A stretch of 50,283 nt of DNA, taken from NCBI GenBank assembly GCA_028288595.1, contig JAQBNK010000160.1, positions 1 to 50,283 on the forward strand, written 5' to 3'. Shown here piece by piece: positions 1 through 8,049 of this stretch. Position 1 is the first letter of the stretch, and the number at the start of each line of letters is the position of its first letter. The notes beneath the pieces were generated by a model that saw only the letters and a program-made list of their open reading frames with translations, had not been told where the DNA came from and ran no database searches. The position numbers and the translations under genes are program-made. The DNA comes from Chitinophagaceae bacterium (GTDB lineage: Bacteria > Bacteroidota > Bacteroidia > Chitinophagales > Chitinophagaceae).

Positions 1-339
1 AATTACTGCGTCTGCATGTATCTCTTTTTCTTCGTCGATCCATACTTTAAGTACCGGACCTGTAAAATCTACTTTTGATGCTAAGCCATAACGGATATCG
101 GTTCCCATCCTGGCGGCTTGTTTTTCAAAATGGATCATCATTTCCGGGCCCTGAATTCCATCCGGAAAACCCGGGTAATTTTCTACTTCGGTAGTGATCG
201 TTAATTGCCCCCCAGGCTGAATTCCCTGGTACATCACGGGTTTCATATTGGCACGTGCAGCGTAGATCGCCGCCGTATAACCCGCAGGGCCTGAACCTAT
301 AATGAGACAGTGAACCTTTTCTACAGCATCATTCGACAT
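1..339 (-). CDS. trxB: thioredoxin reductase, 5' part (gene continues past the left edge)
   Basis: The reverse strand read from the ATG at 339 gives 113 codons open to the window edge. The N-terminus carries the FAD dinucleotide-binding motif GSGPAG at about residues 15-20, followed by [10 protein letters not shown] and then [16 protein letters not shown], which is characteristic of bacterial NADPH-dependent thioredoxin reductase. The enzyme is a cytoplasmic flavoprotein that reduces thioredoxin with NADPH. The redox-active CxxC and NADPH domain lie outside the window. An overlapping upstream ATG (about 344) is in another frame and stops quickly, so 339 is the start. A TATTTTTG box lies about 20 bp upstream. 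The identification is secure; only the 3' part is unseen. Confidence 0.93.
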   Translation of the reverse strand, partial: MSNDAVEKVHCLIIGSGPAGYTAAIYAARANMKPVMYQGIQPGGQLTITTEVENYPGFPDGIQGPEMMIHFEKQAARMGTDIRYGLASKVDFTGPVLKVWIDEEKEIHADAVI

Positions 340-359
340 TCCATAAAGAGTTTAGTGCG

Positions 360-367
360 CAAAAATA
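360..367 (-). promoter_or_regulatory. putative -7 box for trxB
   Basis: On the minus strand the sequence TATTTTTG followed by CGC matches the Bacteroidota -7 consensus TAnnTTTG. It would put transcription start about 15-20 nt before the trxB ATG. No good TTTG -33 box at the right spacing was found, so this is tentative. Confidence 0.35.
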
Positions 368-464
368 TTATTGTAGTCAATTAACAGCCGCTATTTTTCC
401 TCACATGTTTTAATAAGTCAATAGCCATTTTGTCAATAGGTGAATTGAACCTTAAAATCTTTTT

Positions 465-521
465 GTTGCGGAGACACAAAAACGCAATTTTTTCTCTGCG
501 CCCTTACGTCTCTGCGGTTAA
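465..521. repeat. dispersed inverted word-repeat, GCGGAGAC type
   Basis: A short intergenic element has GTTGCGGAGACAC on the left and TACGTCTCTGCGGTTAA on the right, so the same word (complement ACCGCAGAGACG) occurs in both orientations around a T-rich centre. A second copy with the same word is at 42141-42180. It lies between trxB and the DUF4249 gene, next to the latter's stop codon. Function unknown. Confidence 0.6.
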
Positions 522-527
522 ACTATT

Positions 528-1415
528 TCATTTCGGGATTATCAGCGTCTTATATTGAACCGCATATCCCGAAAAATTTCCTAAAGCGTTATTACTGATG
601 TTCCCTAATATTTTTCCGGGCGATGAAAAAGGGTTACCGTTTGATTGATAACTGTACTCCCATGTTCTCCAAAAATCATAGGTCGCTTTATCAATATTGG
701 TGAATTTAACCGTTACCGTGTCTCCTCTTTTATAATAACCAAATTCATCGTTGCTGAGTTTCAGCTTTTCATTTTTATCATAACCACGGTCCACCTGAAC
801 ATCATATACGGTTCCATCAACTAACTGGTCGTCGTATACGGAAGCTAAACCGGGGAAAAATGGTGCCATGTTAACTTTTGTAAAATAACGAATGTAGTTT
901 CCCAGTCCCGGAGGATCTGCTACCCTGCTTATCACAATTACTTTGGTTGAATCAGGGTTTTGCGGCGCTTTTTTCCACCACAATGAATCCATCTTTTTGG
1001 TAAGAAAAGGTATTGTTGTGGAGGCATTATATTGATCGTTCCCTGTCTTGATCAGGAGCTGGTAAGTCTTTCCCTGTGCTCCAAAAATAGCATTGACAAG
1101 ATTTGAGGAATCTATCGTGTAATACCAGGTCTTATTGACTGAATCAATTTTTGAACTATACTCTTTCAGCGTCATTGTTTTACTACCATCAGAAAGCGTA
1201 ATAATCGCACCGTGAACAAAGCTATTGGCATATTCAGCAGCGGGAACTGTATTTAAGTAACCAATTGATTTAGTGAGAATAACAACTGGTGCCTGCAGAT
1301 TTTCTATAATCGCGTCTACCACCAATTTCTGCTCTTGCTTATCAATGGAGATATCTGCATCCTTTTCGCATCCAAAGAGAAGAACCCCGCTTAATATCAG
1401 AACCCATTTTTTCAT
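528..1415 (-). CDS. DUF4249-family lipoprotein
   Basis: A 295-residue exported lipoprotein. The N-terminus MKKWVLILSGVLLFGCEKD is a signal peptide ending in a lipobox (LLFGC); a Met three codons upstream is less likely to be the start. The region after Cys, with KLVVDAIIENLQAPVVILTKS, and the later TYQLLIKTGNDQYNASTTIP followed by PFLTKKMDSLWW, fits DUF4249, a Bacteroidota-specific family of beta-rich outer-membrane-associated lipoproteins. DUF4249 genes commonly sit directly downstream of a TonB-dependent receptor and are thought to assist uptake; here the gene stands alone between trxB and the sigma factor, with repeat elements on both sides. Function beyond a surface or periplasmic location is unknown. 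Confidence 0.8.
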   Translation of the reverse strand: MKKWVLILSGVLLFGCEKDADISIDKQEQKLVVDAIIENLQAPVVILTKSIGYLNTVPAAEYANSFVHGAIITLSDGSKTMTLKEYSSKIDSVNKTWYYTIDSSNLVNAIFGAQGKTYQLLIKTGNDQYNASTTIPFLTKKMDSLWWKKAPQNPDSTKVIVISRVADPPGLGNYIRYFTKVNMAPFFPGLASVYDDQLVDGTVYDVQVDRGYDKNEKLKLSNDEFGYYKRGDTVTVKFTNIDKATYDFWRTWEYSYQSNGNPFSSPGKILGNISNNALGNFSGYAVQYKTLIIPK

Positions 1416-1429
1416 GAAGTGCAAAGTTA

Positions 1430-1612
1430 TGAATATCGAACAAGGAGTAAAGAATATCGAGCAAGGAACAAGGAATTATGAATAATGAATGGAAGCGACC
1501 CTGCTTCATCATTCAGGCAAAATTCTCAATATTCAATTCTCAATTCTCAATTAATAATTAAGGTCTTTGCATTGAGAATTGAACTTTGAGTATTGAAAAT
1601 TGAATATTCTTC
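1430..1612. repeat. intergenic tract of short repeated words with inverted arms
   Basis: The gap between the DUF4249 and rpoD genes is filled with degenerate words. At 1430-1492 GAATATCGA-CAAGGA recurs (GAATATCGAACAAGGAG, GAATATCGAGCAAGGAA, then GAATTATGAATAATGAAT). At 1521-1552 CTCAATATTCAATTCTCAA is repeated in tandem, and at 1570-1609 the complement follows (ATTGAGAATTGAAC, TATTGAAAATTGAATATT). The two halves of the second part can fold into a long imperfect stem. It resembles repeat tracts I associate with Bacteroidota intergenic DNA; no coding potential is seen. Confidence 0.65.
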
Positions 1613-1620
1613 CCAAACAC

Positions 1621-1646
1621 AAATGCCTCCCATACAGGAGGCATTT
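1621..1646 (-). terminator. intrinsic terminator of rpoD
   Basis: A perfect 10-bp stem, AAATGCCTCC / GGAGGCATTT, with a 6-nt loop lies 20 bp after the sigma factor stop codon. Read on the minus strand it is followed by TGTGTTT, a weak T-rich tail. Confidence 0.75.
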
Positions 1647-1666
1647 ATATCAACCAAAAGCCGTTG

Positions 1667-2524
1667 CTAACCTAAATACGCTTTTAACGCATTACTGTAA
1701 CGGGCTTTTTGTAAACGTTTGATAGCTCTTTCTTTGATCTGGCGGATGCGCTCTTTGGTCAGGTCGTATTTCTGTCCAATTTGCTCGATGGTTACACCGT
1801 TTTCTCCATCCAGGCCGAAATAAGCATTCACAATTTCTGCTTCTCTTGGTGAAAGTGATTTTAAAACACGTTTGATCTCTTCCCGTAATGAATCTTTCAT
1901 CACATCTTCATCCGTGTCATCGCTTCCTTCCAAAAGATCACCCATAGCTACATCTTCAGCTTCATGCACAGGTGCATCCAGTGAAGTATGACGGGTATTG
2001 CTCTGGAAAATGTTGTTGATCTCTGTCTCAGACATTTCCAGGATGTCGGCTAACTCTTCTGTTGAAGGTTCACGCTCATGTTCCTGTTCGAAAGCCATGT
2101 ACGCTTTGTTAGCCTTGTTGTAGGTGCCAATTTTGTTTTGAGGCAAGCGGACTAATCTGCCCTGCTCTGCCAACGCTTGCAGAATGGATTGGCGAATCCA
2201 CCATACGGCGTATGAAATGAACTTAAAACCCTTTGTTTCATCGAAACGTTGGGCTGCTTTGATCAAACCGAGGTTACCCTCGTTGATGAGATCGCTAAGA
2301 GATAGCCCCTGGTGCTGGTACTGCTTAGCAACAGATACCACGAATCTAAGGTTGGCTTGCACTAATTTGTCTAACGCTCTTTGATCACCCATCTTAATTC
2401 GCTGAGCCAGTGTTGTTTCCTCTTCGGGAGTGATCATCGGAATCTTGGAGATTTCCTGGAGATACTTTTCTACTGCTTGCGAGTCACGGTTGGTGATCTG
2501 TGTGGCAATTTTGAGCTGCCTCAT
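1667..2524 (-). CDS. rpoD: primary RNA polymerase sigma factor (sigma-70/SigA)
   Basis: A 285-residue housekeeping sigma factor. Region 1.2 begins near residue 16 (QAVEKYLQEISKIPMITPEE), region 2 spans about 50-120 with the -10 recognition helix YAVWWIRQSILQALAEQ at 105-121, region 3 follows (LPQNKIGTYNKANKAY), and region 4.2 has the -35 helix-turn-helix TIEQIGQKYDLTKERIRQIK at 245-264. It lacks the long region 1.1 of proteobacterial RpoD, as is normal in Bacteroidota, where the protein reads TTTG/TAnnTTTG promoters. Those promoter boxes are visible elsewhere in this window, which fits. The gene is monocistronic, with its own terminator at 1621-1646 and a possible promoter near 2629. Start is the ATG at 2524, beginning MRQLKIA. 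Confidence 0.97.
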   Translation of the reverse strand: MRQLKIATQITNRDSQAVEKYLQEISKIPMITPEEETTLAQRIKMGDQRALDKLVQANLRFVVSVAKQYQHQGLSLSDLINEGNLGLIKAAQRFDETKGFKFISYAVWWIRQSILQALAEQGRLVRLPQNKIGTYNKANKAYMAFEQEHEREPSTEELADILEMSETEINNIFQSNTRHTSLDAPVHEAEDVAMGDLLEGSDDTDEDVMKDSLREEIKRVLKSLSPREAEIVNAYFGLDGENGVTIEQIGQKYDLTKERIRQIKERAIKRLQKARYSNALKAYLG

Positions 2525-2628
2525 AATTGGATTGCTTGTTTAAATGAGAGAACACTGATTAGACACCCGATCTTTAACGAATCTTACATAAAAACAGTTA
2601 AAGTTGCCGTAATGTAAAAAATCAGGCG

Positions 2629-2636
2629 CAAAATTA
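2629..2636 (-). promoter_or_regulatory. putative -7 box for rpoD
   Basis: Minus-strand TAATTTTG followed by CGCC matches TAnnTTTG and resembles the trxB box (TATTTTTGCGC). It would give a leader of roughly 100 nt. No clear TTTG -33 partner is visible; TCTG about 20 bp upstream is a weak candidate. Confidence 0.35.
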
Positions 2637-2760
2637 CTTATTATCCCGCAGAAATTATGCTAGTCTGTGGAAAAAAGACGCCTGTTGGGGAATAATATTG
2701 CCATAAAACCCACAATTTGGCTGTTTTTAAACAGATTACGGGATTTTAACCCGCTCATTT

Positions 2761-2768
2761 TATCTTCG
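2761..2768 (+). promoter_or_regulatory. putative -7 box just before the threonine aldolase ATG
   Basis: TATCTTCG is one base from TAnnTTTG and ends only 7 bp before the ATG at 2776. If used, the mRNA would begin within a few bases of the start codon, i.e. be nearly leaderless. No matching -33 box is obvious. Confidence 0.35.
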
Positions 2769-2775
2769 CAGCCTT

Positions 2776-3792
2776 ATGATAGACTACCGTTCTGATACCG
2801 TTACCCGCCCCAGTCCGGGTATGCTGAGGTTTATGTTTGATGCTCCGGTGGGAGACGATGTTTTTAATGAAGACCCCACCGTTAACGAGCTGGAAAGCTA
2901 TACCGCCGATCTTTTTAAAATCGAAGCCGGGCTGTATTGCCCCAGCGGAACCATGACTAACCAGATCGCTATTAAATGCCATACCCAGCCCGGGGATGAG
3001 ATTATTTGTGATGAACTTTCTCATATTTACCAGTATGAAGGAGGAGGAATAGGATTTAATTCCGGCTGTTCCGTAAGGTTATTACACGGCGACCGTGGAA
3101 GAATTACCGCCAGCCAGGTAGAAGCTTCAATAAATAACAGGGATGATGTGCATAAAGCATATTCCCGGCTGGTATCGCTCGAAAATACGGCTAACCGCGG
3201 CGGTGGAAGCTGCTATGATTTTAGTGACATGAAAGCCATCAGGGAAGTGTGCGATGCGAATAACCTTTCTTTTCATCTTGATGGCGCCCGCCTTTTCAAT
3301 GCACTGGTTGTTAAAGAGGAAAAACCTGAAGATTACGGAAGATTATTTGACAGCATTTCAATTTGCCTGAGTAAAGGTTTAGGCGCACCTGTTGGAAGTG
3401 TTTTACTCGGAACAAAAGAATTCATTAAAAAAGCAAAACGTTACCGTAAAATATTTGGAGGAGGAATGAGACAGGCGGGAATTATTGCTGCCGGCGGATT
3501 GTATGCACTGCAAAACAATGTAGAAAGATTAAAAGAAGACCATCAGCATGCAACCATTCTGGCAAGTTGTTTGGCTCAACGTGATTTTGTTGGGTCAATA
3601 CTTCCTGTTGAGACCAACATTATCATTTTTGAAGTGAAGGGAAGATTTACAGCGAAAGAATTATCAGCCAGGCTGAAAGAAAATGATATTCTTGCTATTG
3701 CTATTTCAGCGACGCAGGTAAGAATCGTTGTTCATCTTGATATTATGCCTGCAATGATTGAAGAAACAGTAACCGTATTGAATAAACTTTAG
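2776..3792 (+). CDS. ltaE: low-specificity L-threonine aldolase
   Basis: A 338-residue PLP-dependent fold-type I enzyme that cleaves threonine/allo-threonine to glycine and acetaldehyde in the cytoplasm. The N-terminus MIDYRSDTVTRPSPGM and the block GDDVFNEDPTVNELE (about 26-40) are signatures of threonine aldolase. HLDGAR at 167-172 holds the Asp that contacts the PLP ring nitrogen, and the Schiff-base lysine is K200 in CLSKGLGAPVGS. Full family length. The gene is followed after 12 bp by pgi on the same strand, so the two are probably co-transcribed. Its start has almost no leader or ribosome site; the candidate promoter box lies directly upstream. Confidence 0.93.
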   Translation: MIDYRSDTVTRPSPGMLRFMFDAPVGDDVFNEDPTVNELESYTADLFKIEAGLYCPSGTMTNQIAIKCHTQPGDEIICDELSHIYQYEGGGIGFNSGCSVRLLHGDRGRITASQVEASINNRDDVHKAYSRLVSLENTANRGGGSCYDFSDMKAIREVCDANNLSFHLDGARLFNALVVKEEKPEDYGRLFDSISICLSKGLGAPVGSVLLGTKEFIKKAKRYRKIFGGGMRQAGIIAAGGLYALQNNVERLKEDHQHATILASCLAQRDFVGSILPVETNIIIFEVKGRFTAKELSARLKENDILAIAISATQVRIVVHLDIMPAMIEETVTVLNKL

Positions 3793-3804
3793 CAAAAGGA
3801 ATTT

Positions 3805-5466
3805 ATGTTACCACGCGTTAATCCTACCAGTACACAAGCATGGTTCTTACTGAGAAAACATTACGAAGAAGAAATGCAGCGAATGCAAATGCAATATTTG
3901 TTTGAGCAGGATGAAGAGCGCTTTTCAAAATTTTCTCTTTGTCTGAATGATATTCTTTTCGATTATTCAAAAAACATCATCACCAATAAAACCATTCAGC
4001 TGCTGCTGCAGCTTGCAGAAGATTGTGAATTGAAGGAAGCGATTGAAGACATGTTCGATGGCGAACTCATTAATGAAACTGAAAAGCGGGCTGTGCTTCA
4101 TACCGCACTGCGAAATTTTTCAGGCAGACCAGTAAAATTGAATGGTAAAAATTTAATGCCTGAAATAAATGCGGTGCAAAAACAGATGCGTGCTTTTTGT
4201 GAAAAAATACATAATGGTGAATGGAAGGGTTATACAGGCAAACCGATAAAATACATTGTAAATATTGGAATTGGCGGAAGCGACCTGGGCCCTGTGATGG
4301 TAACGGAAGCGCTGAAACCTTACTGGAAGAACAATATTGAAGCACATTTTGTAAGTAATGTTGATGGTACTCATATCATTGAAACATTAAAAAAAGTAAA
4401 TCCTGAAGAAACCCTTTTTCTCATCGCTTCAAAAACTTTTACCACGCAGGAAACGATGACCAATGCGCACACTGCCCGGGATTGGTTTCTGGAAAAAGCA
4501 AAAGATGAAAAACATATCGCCAAACATTTTGCTGCACTCAGCACCAACGAAAAAGATGTAAAGAATTTTGGAATTGATCCGGCGAATATGTTTGTTTTCT
4601 GGGATTGGGTTGGCGGAAGATATTCTTTATGGAGCGCCATTGGTTTATCAATAGCATTAACGATCGGCTATGAAAACTTTGAATTGCTTTTAAAAGGGGC
4701 TTATGAAGCTGACCACCATTTCAGAAAAGAATCTTTTGCTAAAAATATCCCGGTGTTAATGGCGCTGATCGGAATCTGGTATACCAACTTTTATGGTTCG
4801 CAAAGTGAGGCCATACTTCCTTATGATCAATACATGCACCGTTTTGCAGCTTATTTTCAGCAGGGAAATATGGAAAGTAATGGTAAGAGTGCAGATCGCA
4901 ATGGTAACCAGGTAAGTTATTCAACCGGTCCTGTTATCTGGGGGGAGCCTGGAACGAATGGTCAGCATGCATTTTATCAACTCATCCACCAGGGAACTTT
5001 ATTAATTCCATGCGATTTTATTGCACCCGCCGTTTCTCATAATAAGATCGGCGATCATCATGTAAAACTCCTGAGCAATTTCTTTGCGCAAACGGAAGCT
5101 TTGATGCGTGGTAAACACGCGGAGAAAGTAAAACAGGAACTCGCCGCATCAGGATTAAATGACGATGAAATAAAAAAACTATTACCCTTTAAAGTTTTCG
5201 AAGGTAACAGGCCTACGAACTCAATACTGGTAAAAGAAATAGATCCCAAAACCCTGGGAACCCTTATTGCTTTATATGAGCATAAAATTTTTGTTCAGGG
5301 GGTGATCTGGAATATCTTCAGCTTCGATCAGTGGGGCGTAGAATTAGGAAAGCAATTAGCCAGTAGTATTCTTCCTGAATTAGAAAATGATAAACCCGTA
5401 GCTTCTCATGATTCCTCAACGAATGGGTTGATTAATGCATATAAAAAAATGAGAAATGAGGGATGA
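3805..5466 (+). CDS. pgi: glucose-6-phosphate isomerase
   Basis: A 553-residue cytoplasmic enzyme interconverting glucose-6-P and fructose-6-P. Sugar-phosphate-binding blocks are present: [11 protein letters not shown] at 153-163, SKTFTTQET at 209-217, and the signature [16 protein letters not shown] at 267-282. Catalytic residues match the family: Glu357 in [10 protein letters not shown], His388 in [10 protein letters not shown], and the C-terminal signature [13 protein letters not shown]. The length equals that of the E. coli enzyme. A purine-rich AAAAGGAATTT precedes the ATG. The last codons, ending in the TGA at 5464-5466, lie inside the left arm of a 27-bp inverted repeat, so the repeat encodes the C-terminal residues (KMRNEG). 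Confidence 0.96.
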   Translation: MLPRVNPTSTQAWFLLRKHYEEEMQRMQMQYLFEQDEERFSKFSLCLNDILFDYSKNIITNKTIQLLLQLAEDCELKEAIEDMFDGELINETEKRAVLHTALRNFSGRPVKLNGKNLMPEINAVQKQMRAFCEKIHNGEWKGYTGKPIKYIVNIGIGGSDLGPVMVTEALKPYWKNNIEAHFVSNVDGTHIIETLKKVNPEETLFLIASKTFTTQETMTNAHTARDWFLEKAKDEKHIAKHFAALSTNEKDVKNFGIDPANMFVFWDWVGGRYSLWSAIGLSIALTIGYENFELLLKGAYEADHHFRKESFAKNIPVLMALIGIWYTNFYGSQSEAILPYDQYMHRFAAYFQQGNMESNGKSADRNGNQVSYSTGPVIWGEPGTNGQHAFYQLIHQGTLLIPCDFIAPAVSHNKIGDHHVKLLSNFFAQTEALMRGKHAEKVKQELAASGLNDDEIKKLLPFKVFEGNRPTNSILVKEIDPKTLGTLIALYEHKIFVQGVIWNIFSFDQWGVELGKQLASSILPELENDKPVASHDSSTNGLINAYKKMRNEG

Positions 5467-5600
5467 GTAATCAGCAATCAGTATCAGTAATGAGAGATGC
5501 TTTAGGAGGCCGATTGTATTTATAAATCGTATTCATTACTTATCACTCATTTCTCATTTTTTTACACTCATTACTGATTACTCATCCCTCATTTCTCATT
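5448..5600. repeat. 27-bp perfect inverted repeat overlapping the pgi stop
   Basis: Left arm 5448-5474 (AATGAGAAATGAGGGATGAG and the next 7 bases) and right arm 5574-5600 are exact reverse complements, separated by 99 bp. The spacer contains more copies of the same words (CAGTAATGAG at 5485-5494, ACTCATTACTG near the right arm, TCACTCATTTCTCATTTTTT at 5542-5561). The left arm includes the last codons of pgi. It lies between convergent pgi and the metalloprotease gene, so it could also act as a two-way terminator. Confidence 0.8.
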
Positions 5601-5605
5601 CCTCC

Positions 5606-7957
5606 TCATCTCGAAATTTTCACTATTTTATTTTTGATCACAATCGTACCTGCGGGATCAGTTAAGCGCAGGTGATATACCCCGCTTGCAAGGCCGCGTA
5701 ATGGCACTTTCAGGTTGGATGAAAGAACGGTTACATTATAAACCGAGGAATAAACCAGTCTTCCCCGTTCATCAAACAAAGCAAGATTGTACGCTCCGTT
5801 CGTAAACTCTTTTAATTGAACATTTACCTGGCTCGAAGCAGGATTAGGATAAATAATAGCAGGTTGCGGCTGTGTATTACTAGCGGTTAATGCGCTTCCT
5901 GATAACTTAGCGAGAAAAGCCGCTTTTGTGTTCCGTAAACCATCAAAATAAAGCAAATAAGTTGTGTTGCTTTGAAGCCCGGTAATTGTTGTTACGGGCC
6001 CATTTCCTGTAAACGTTCGGCAAACTATCGGTGCAGGGTAATTTTGGCCTGAAGGACAGGAATTAACTGCATAAACAGCCAGCCTCACTCCTTCCTCTGC
6101 ACAGCTTTGTTGGTCTGCGGGAAATGTCTGGTAATTAGAGATGGTGATATCAAGGGAACCCCCGGAATTGGTCGCTGTCTTGATCACCTCATATGCATTG
6201 TTGGTAACCTGCGTACCGGCATTTGTGCAGGTAACGGCGGTATATTGGGGATCTTTTGATTTATTGCTGGTAGTATGTACAAGGTCAATCACCAGGCTGC
6301 TTCCCTGTGCCGTTGCCGTTGGTGCGAATGTTAAGGGGCATTCATCATTGGGTGGGTTAATGCGTGGTAATGGTACCATTTCAACGGATGATAAACTGCA
6401 TGAACCGTAGTTCAATTTTAGCGGAGTAACACAATATAAGCCGCCCTGGTAGGCTGACTGATCAAGCGACCTTCGGGTTACATAAGCCAGAACAGCAAAA
6501 TTCATCAGCTTAGCAGGATTCACCGTTTGAAACGTATTATTACTGGTTTGAAAATTATCAACAATGTGTCCGAGATTCACAGCATGTCCTAATTCATGCA
6601 GAATAACTGTTTCAAGGTCAACTTCAGTAGTCGGCGGAAAACAAGGGCCTGTAGTGAAACTTGTATTTCCCTGGGAAACCCCATTATTCCTTATCACAAT
6701 ATCAAAACCTACTTTTTGTGCTTCAAACGTAACATTGCTGCACATCGAAAAGCCACTGTATGTTACGGCTAAGGTACCTGAAGGCAAAGGTGGTTGGCCT
6801 GTATTATTATTATCAAACATTACGACATTCATCTGATCATTTACATTTACCTGCTGTACGGTTGTATTCCCTTCCTCAAAAGCATTAAAGCCAACTGCCT
6901 CTTTCCATGTTGTTAATGCCCGCTGGAAAGTTTGTTTTTCTGGAGCGGTACTGATATCTCTTCCACCACCACTTGTACCTGTACTGTAAAAAACTGAATA
7001 ACCTCCATGTGAGTTTGTGTACATTAACCGTGGTTCCCTAAGCACAATGGCTCCGTTAATATTGAATATTGCATTTTGTACACTATAAAAAACGTCCAGG
7101 TTGGTAGGTGAATAGGTGGTGTCGCCCGGTACCCTCACAACTGCAAAGGGGCCAGTTCCGGCTTTATCAGGAACCCGGATTTTGATTTGCTGATCTGTCC
7201 ATGAAATGATATAAGGAGAATTAAAGGGGACAGGGTAAAGTGGTTGTGGTACACTGTTATCAGCATTCTTAAATAATACCGCCGCGCCTGCGGCAGGCGT
7301 TTGTCCAAAACCATTTCCATTAATAGTTAATATATTATTGGGAGGATCATTTAAAGTACCTCCGGTTACTGTTTGAGGCGAAAAAGAAGCAATGGTCCCA
7401 AATAGCCTTGCCTGTACGGCAGGATTTTCTTTCGCAGCGGGATCAATATTGATAAAAGGCCGGCCCGTTTTTGCCTTTATGTAATCTTGCAAATTTGCAA
7501 TCGTCCTGCTTTCAAAAGGCGACACTGCTGACGAACCTGCATATAAATACAATCCCTGCTGACTTGCGTATACATCGTACGCTGGTAAGCGACCGGGTAG
7601 TTGTAAAGGAAAATTCCATGGGACAAGAAAAAAAACGCCTGTTTCTCCCTGGTACATTTCTAAAAGATGATCAGTAGTGATTGCGAAGTTATCAACACTT
7701 CCCCCTTGTGTAATGACCTGAATTTCTGCGGCAGGAAGATTTCCCTTCATCAATAAAGAAACCCTTATCACGTTGCTGGTAAAGATCATGGTGTGCTGCT
7801 GATTCCAGAATGATTGCTGGCTGATAACAGTGCCTTCAGCAATTACCATTGCTTTTGCGATCTTTTCATCCAATGATAATTCTGTTAACTGGCTGAAACC
7901 TGAAAAAGGAATACTCATCGCCACCACGGACACTAAACAAAAAATAATTTTTTTCAT
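5606..7957 (-). CDS. secreted zinc metalloprotease with IPT-like domain and T9SS sorting domain
   Basis: About 783 residues from the Met at 7957 (MKKIIFCLVSVVAMSIPFSG, a signal peptide); an ATG seven codons upstream is less likely. After an N-terminal region comes an IPT/TIG-like segment (TINGNGFGQTPAAGAAVLF, about 210-290), then a catalytic domain with HELGHAVNLGH at about 454-464 and a possible Met-turn (AKLMNFAVLAY) about 25 residues later. This is a metzincin-type zinc site, but the usual Gly at the eighth position is Asn. The last about 80 residues (IIYPNPASSQVNVQL to the terminal KIVKISR) are a type A C-terminal signal for the type IX secretion system, so the protein should be exported across both membranes and anchored or released. 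Substrate unknown. Confidence 0.85.
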   Translation of the reverse strand: MKKIIFCLVSVVAMSIPFSGFSQLTELSLDEKIAKAMVIAEGTVISQQSFWNQQHTMIFTSNVIRVSLLMKGNLPAAEIQVITQGGSVDNFAITTDHLLEMYQGETGVFFLVPWNFPLQLPGRLPAYDVYASQQGLYLYAGSSAVSPFESRTIANLQDYIKAKTGRPFINIDPAAKENPAVQARLFGTIASFSPQTVTGGTLNDPPNNILTINGNGFGQTPAAGAAVLFKNADNSVPQPLYPVPFNSPYIISWTDQQIKIRVPDKAGTGPFAVVRVPGDTTYSPTNLDVFYSVQNAIFNINGAIVLREPRLMYTNSHGGYSVFYSTGTSGGGRDISTAPEKQTFQRALTTWKEAVGFNAFEEGNTTVQQVNVNDQMNVVMFDNNNTGQPPLPSGTLAVTYSGFSMCSNVTFEAQKVGFDIVIRNNGVSQGNTSFTTGPCFPPTTEVDLETVILHELGHAVNLGHIVDNFQTSNNTFQTVNPAKLMNFAVLAYVTRRSLDQSAYQGGLYCVTPLKLNYGSCSLSSVEMVPLPRINPPNDECPLTFAPTATAQGSSLVIDLVHTTSNKSKDPQYTAVTCTNAGTQVTNNAYEVIKTATNSGGSLDITISNYQTFPADQQSCAEEGVRLAVYAVNSCPSGQNYPAPIVCRTFTGNGPVTTITGLQSNTTYLLYFDGLRNTKAAFLAKLSGSALTASNTQPQPAIIYPNPASSQVNVQLKEFTNGAYNLALFDERGRLVYSSVYNVTVLSSNLKVPLRGLASGVYHLRLTDPAGTIVIKNKIVKISR

Positions 7958-8005
7958 AATCAGGGATTTCCGATCCACGTTATAAAATATACGGTTGCAA
8001 ACAGA

Positions 8006-8031
8006 AAAAGTCTTCCTGGCGGAAGACTTTT
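8006..8031 (-). terminator. intrinsic terminator downstream of the DUF3276 gene
   Basis: An 11-bp perfect stem AAAAGTCTTCC / GGAAGACTTTT with a 4-nt loop starts 19 bp after the DUF3276 stop. On the minus strand it ends in TTTTTCTGTTT. It separates the DUF3276 gene from the protease gene. Confidence 0.8.
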
Positions 8032-8049
8032 AATTATTTAGGGGGATTA

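Noticed and set aside
1430-1612. Possible CRISPR array in the word-repeat tract
   Set aside because: Repeats are short, degenerate and without regular unique spacers, and there are no cas genes.
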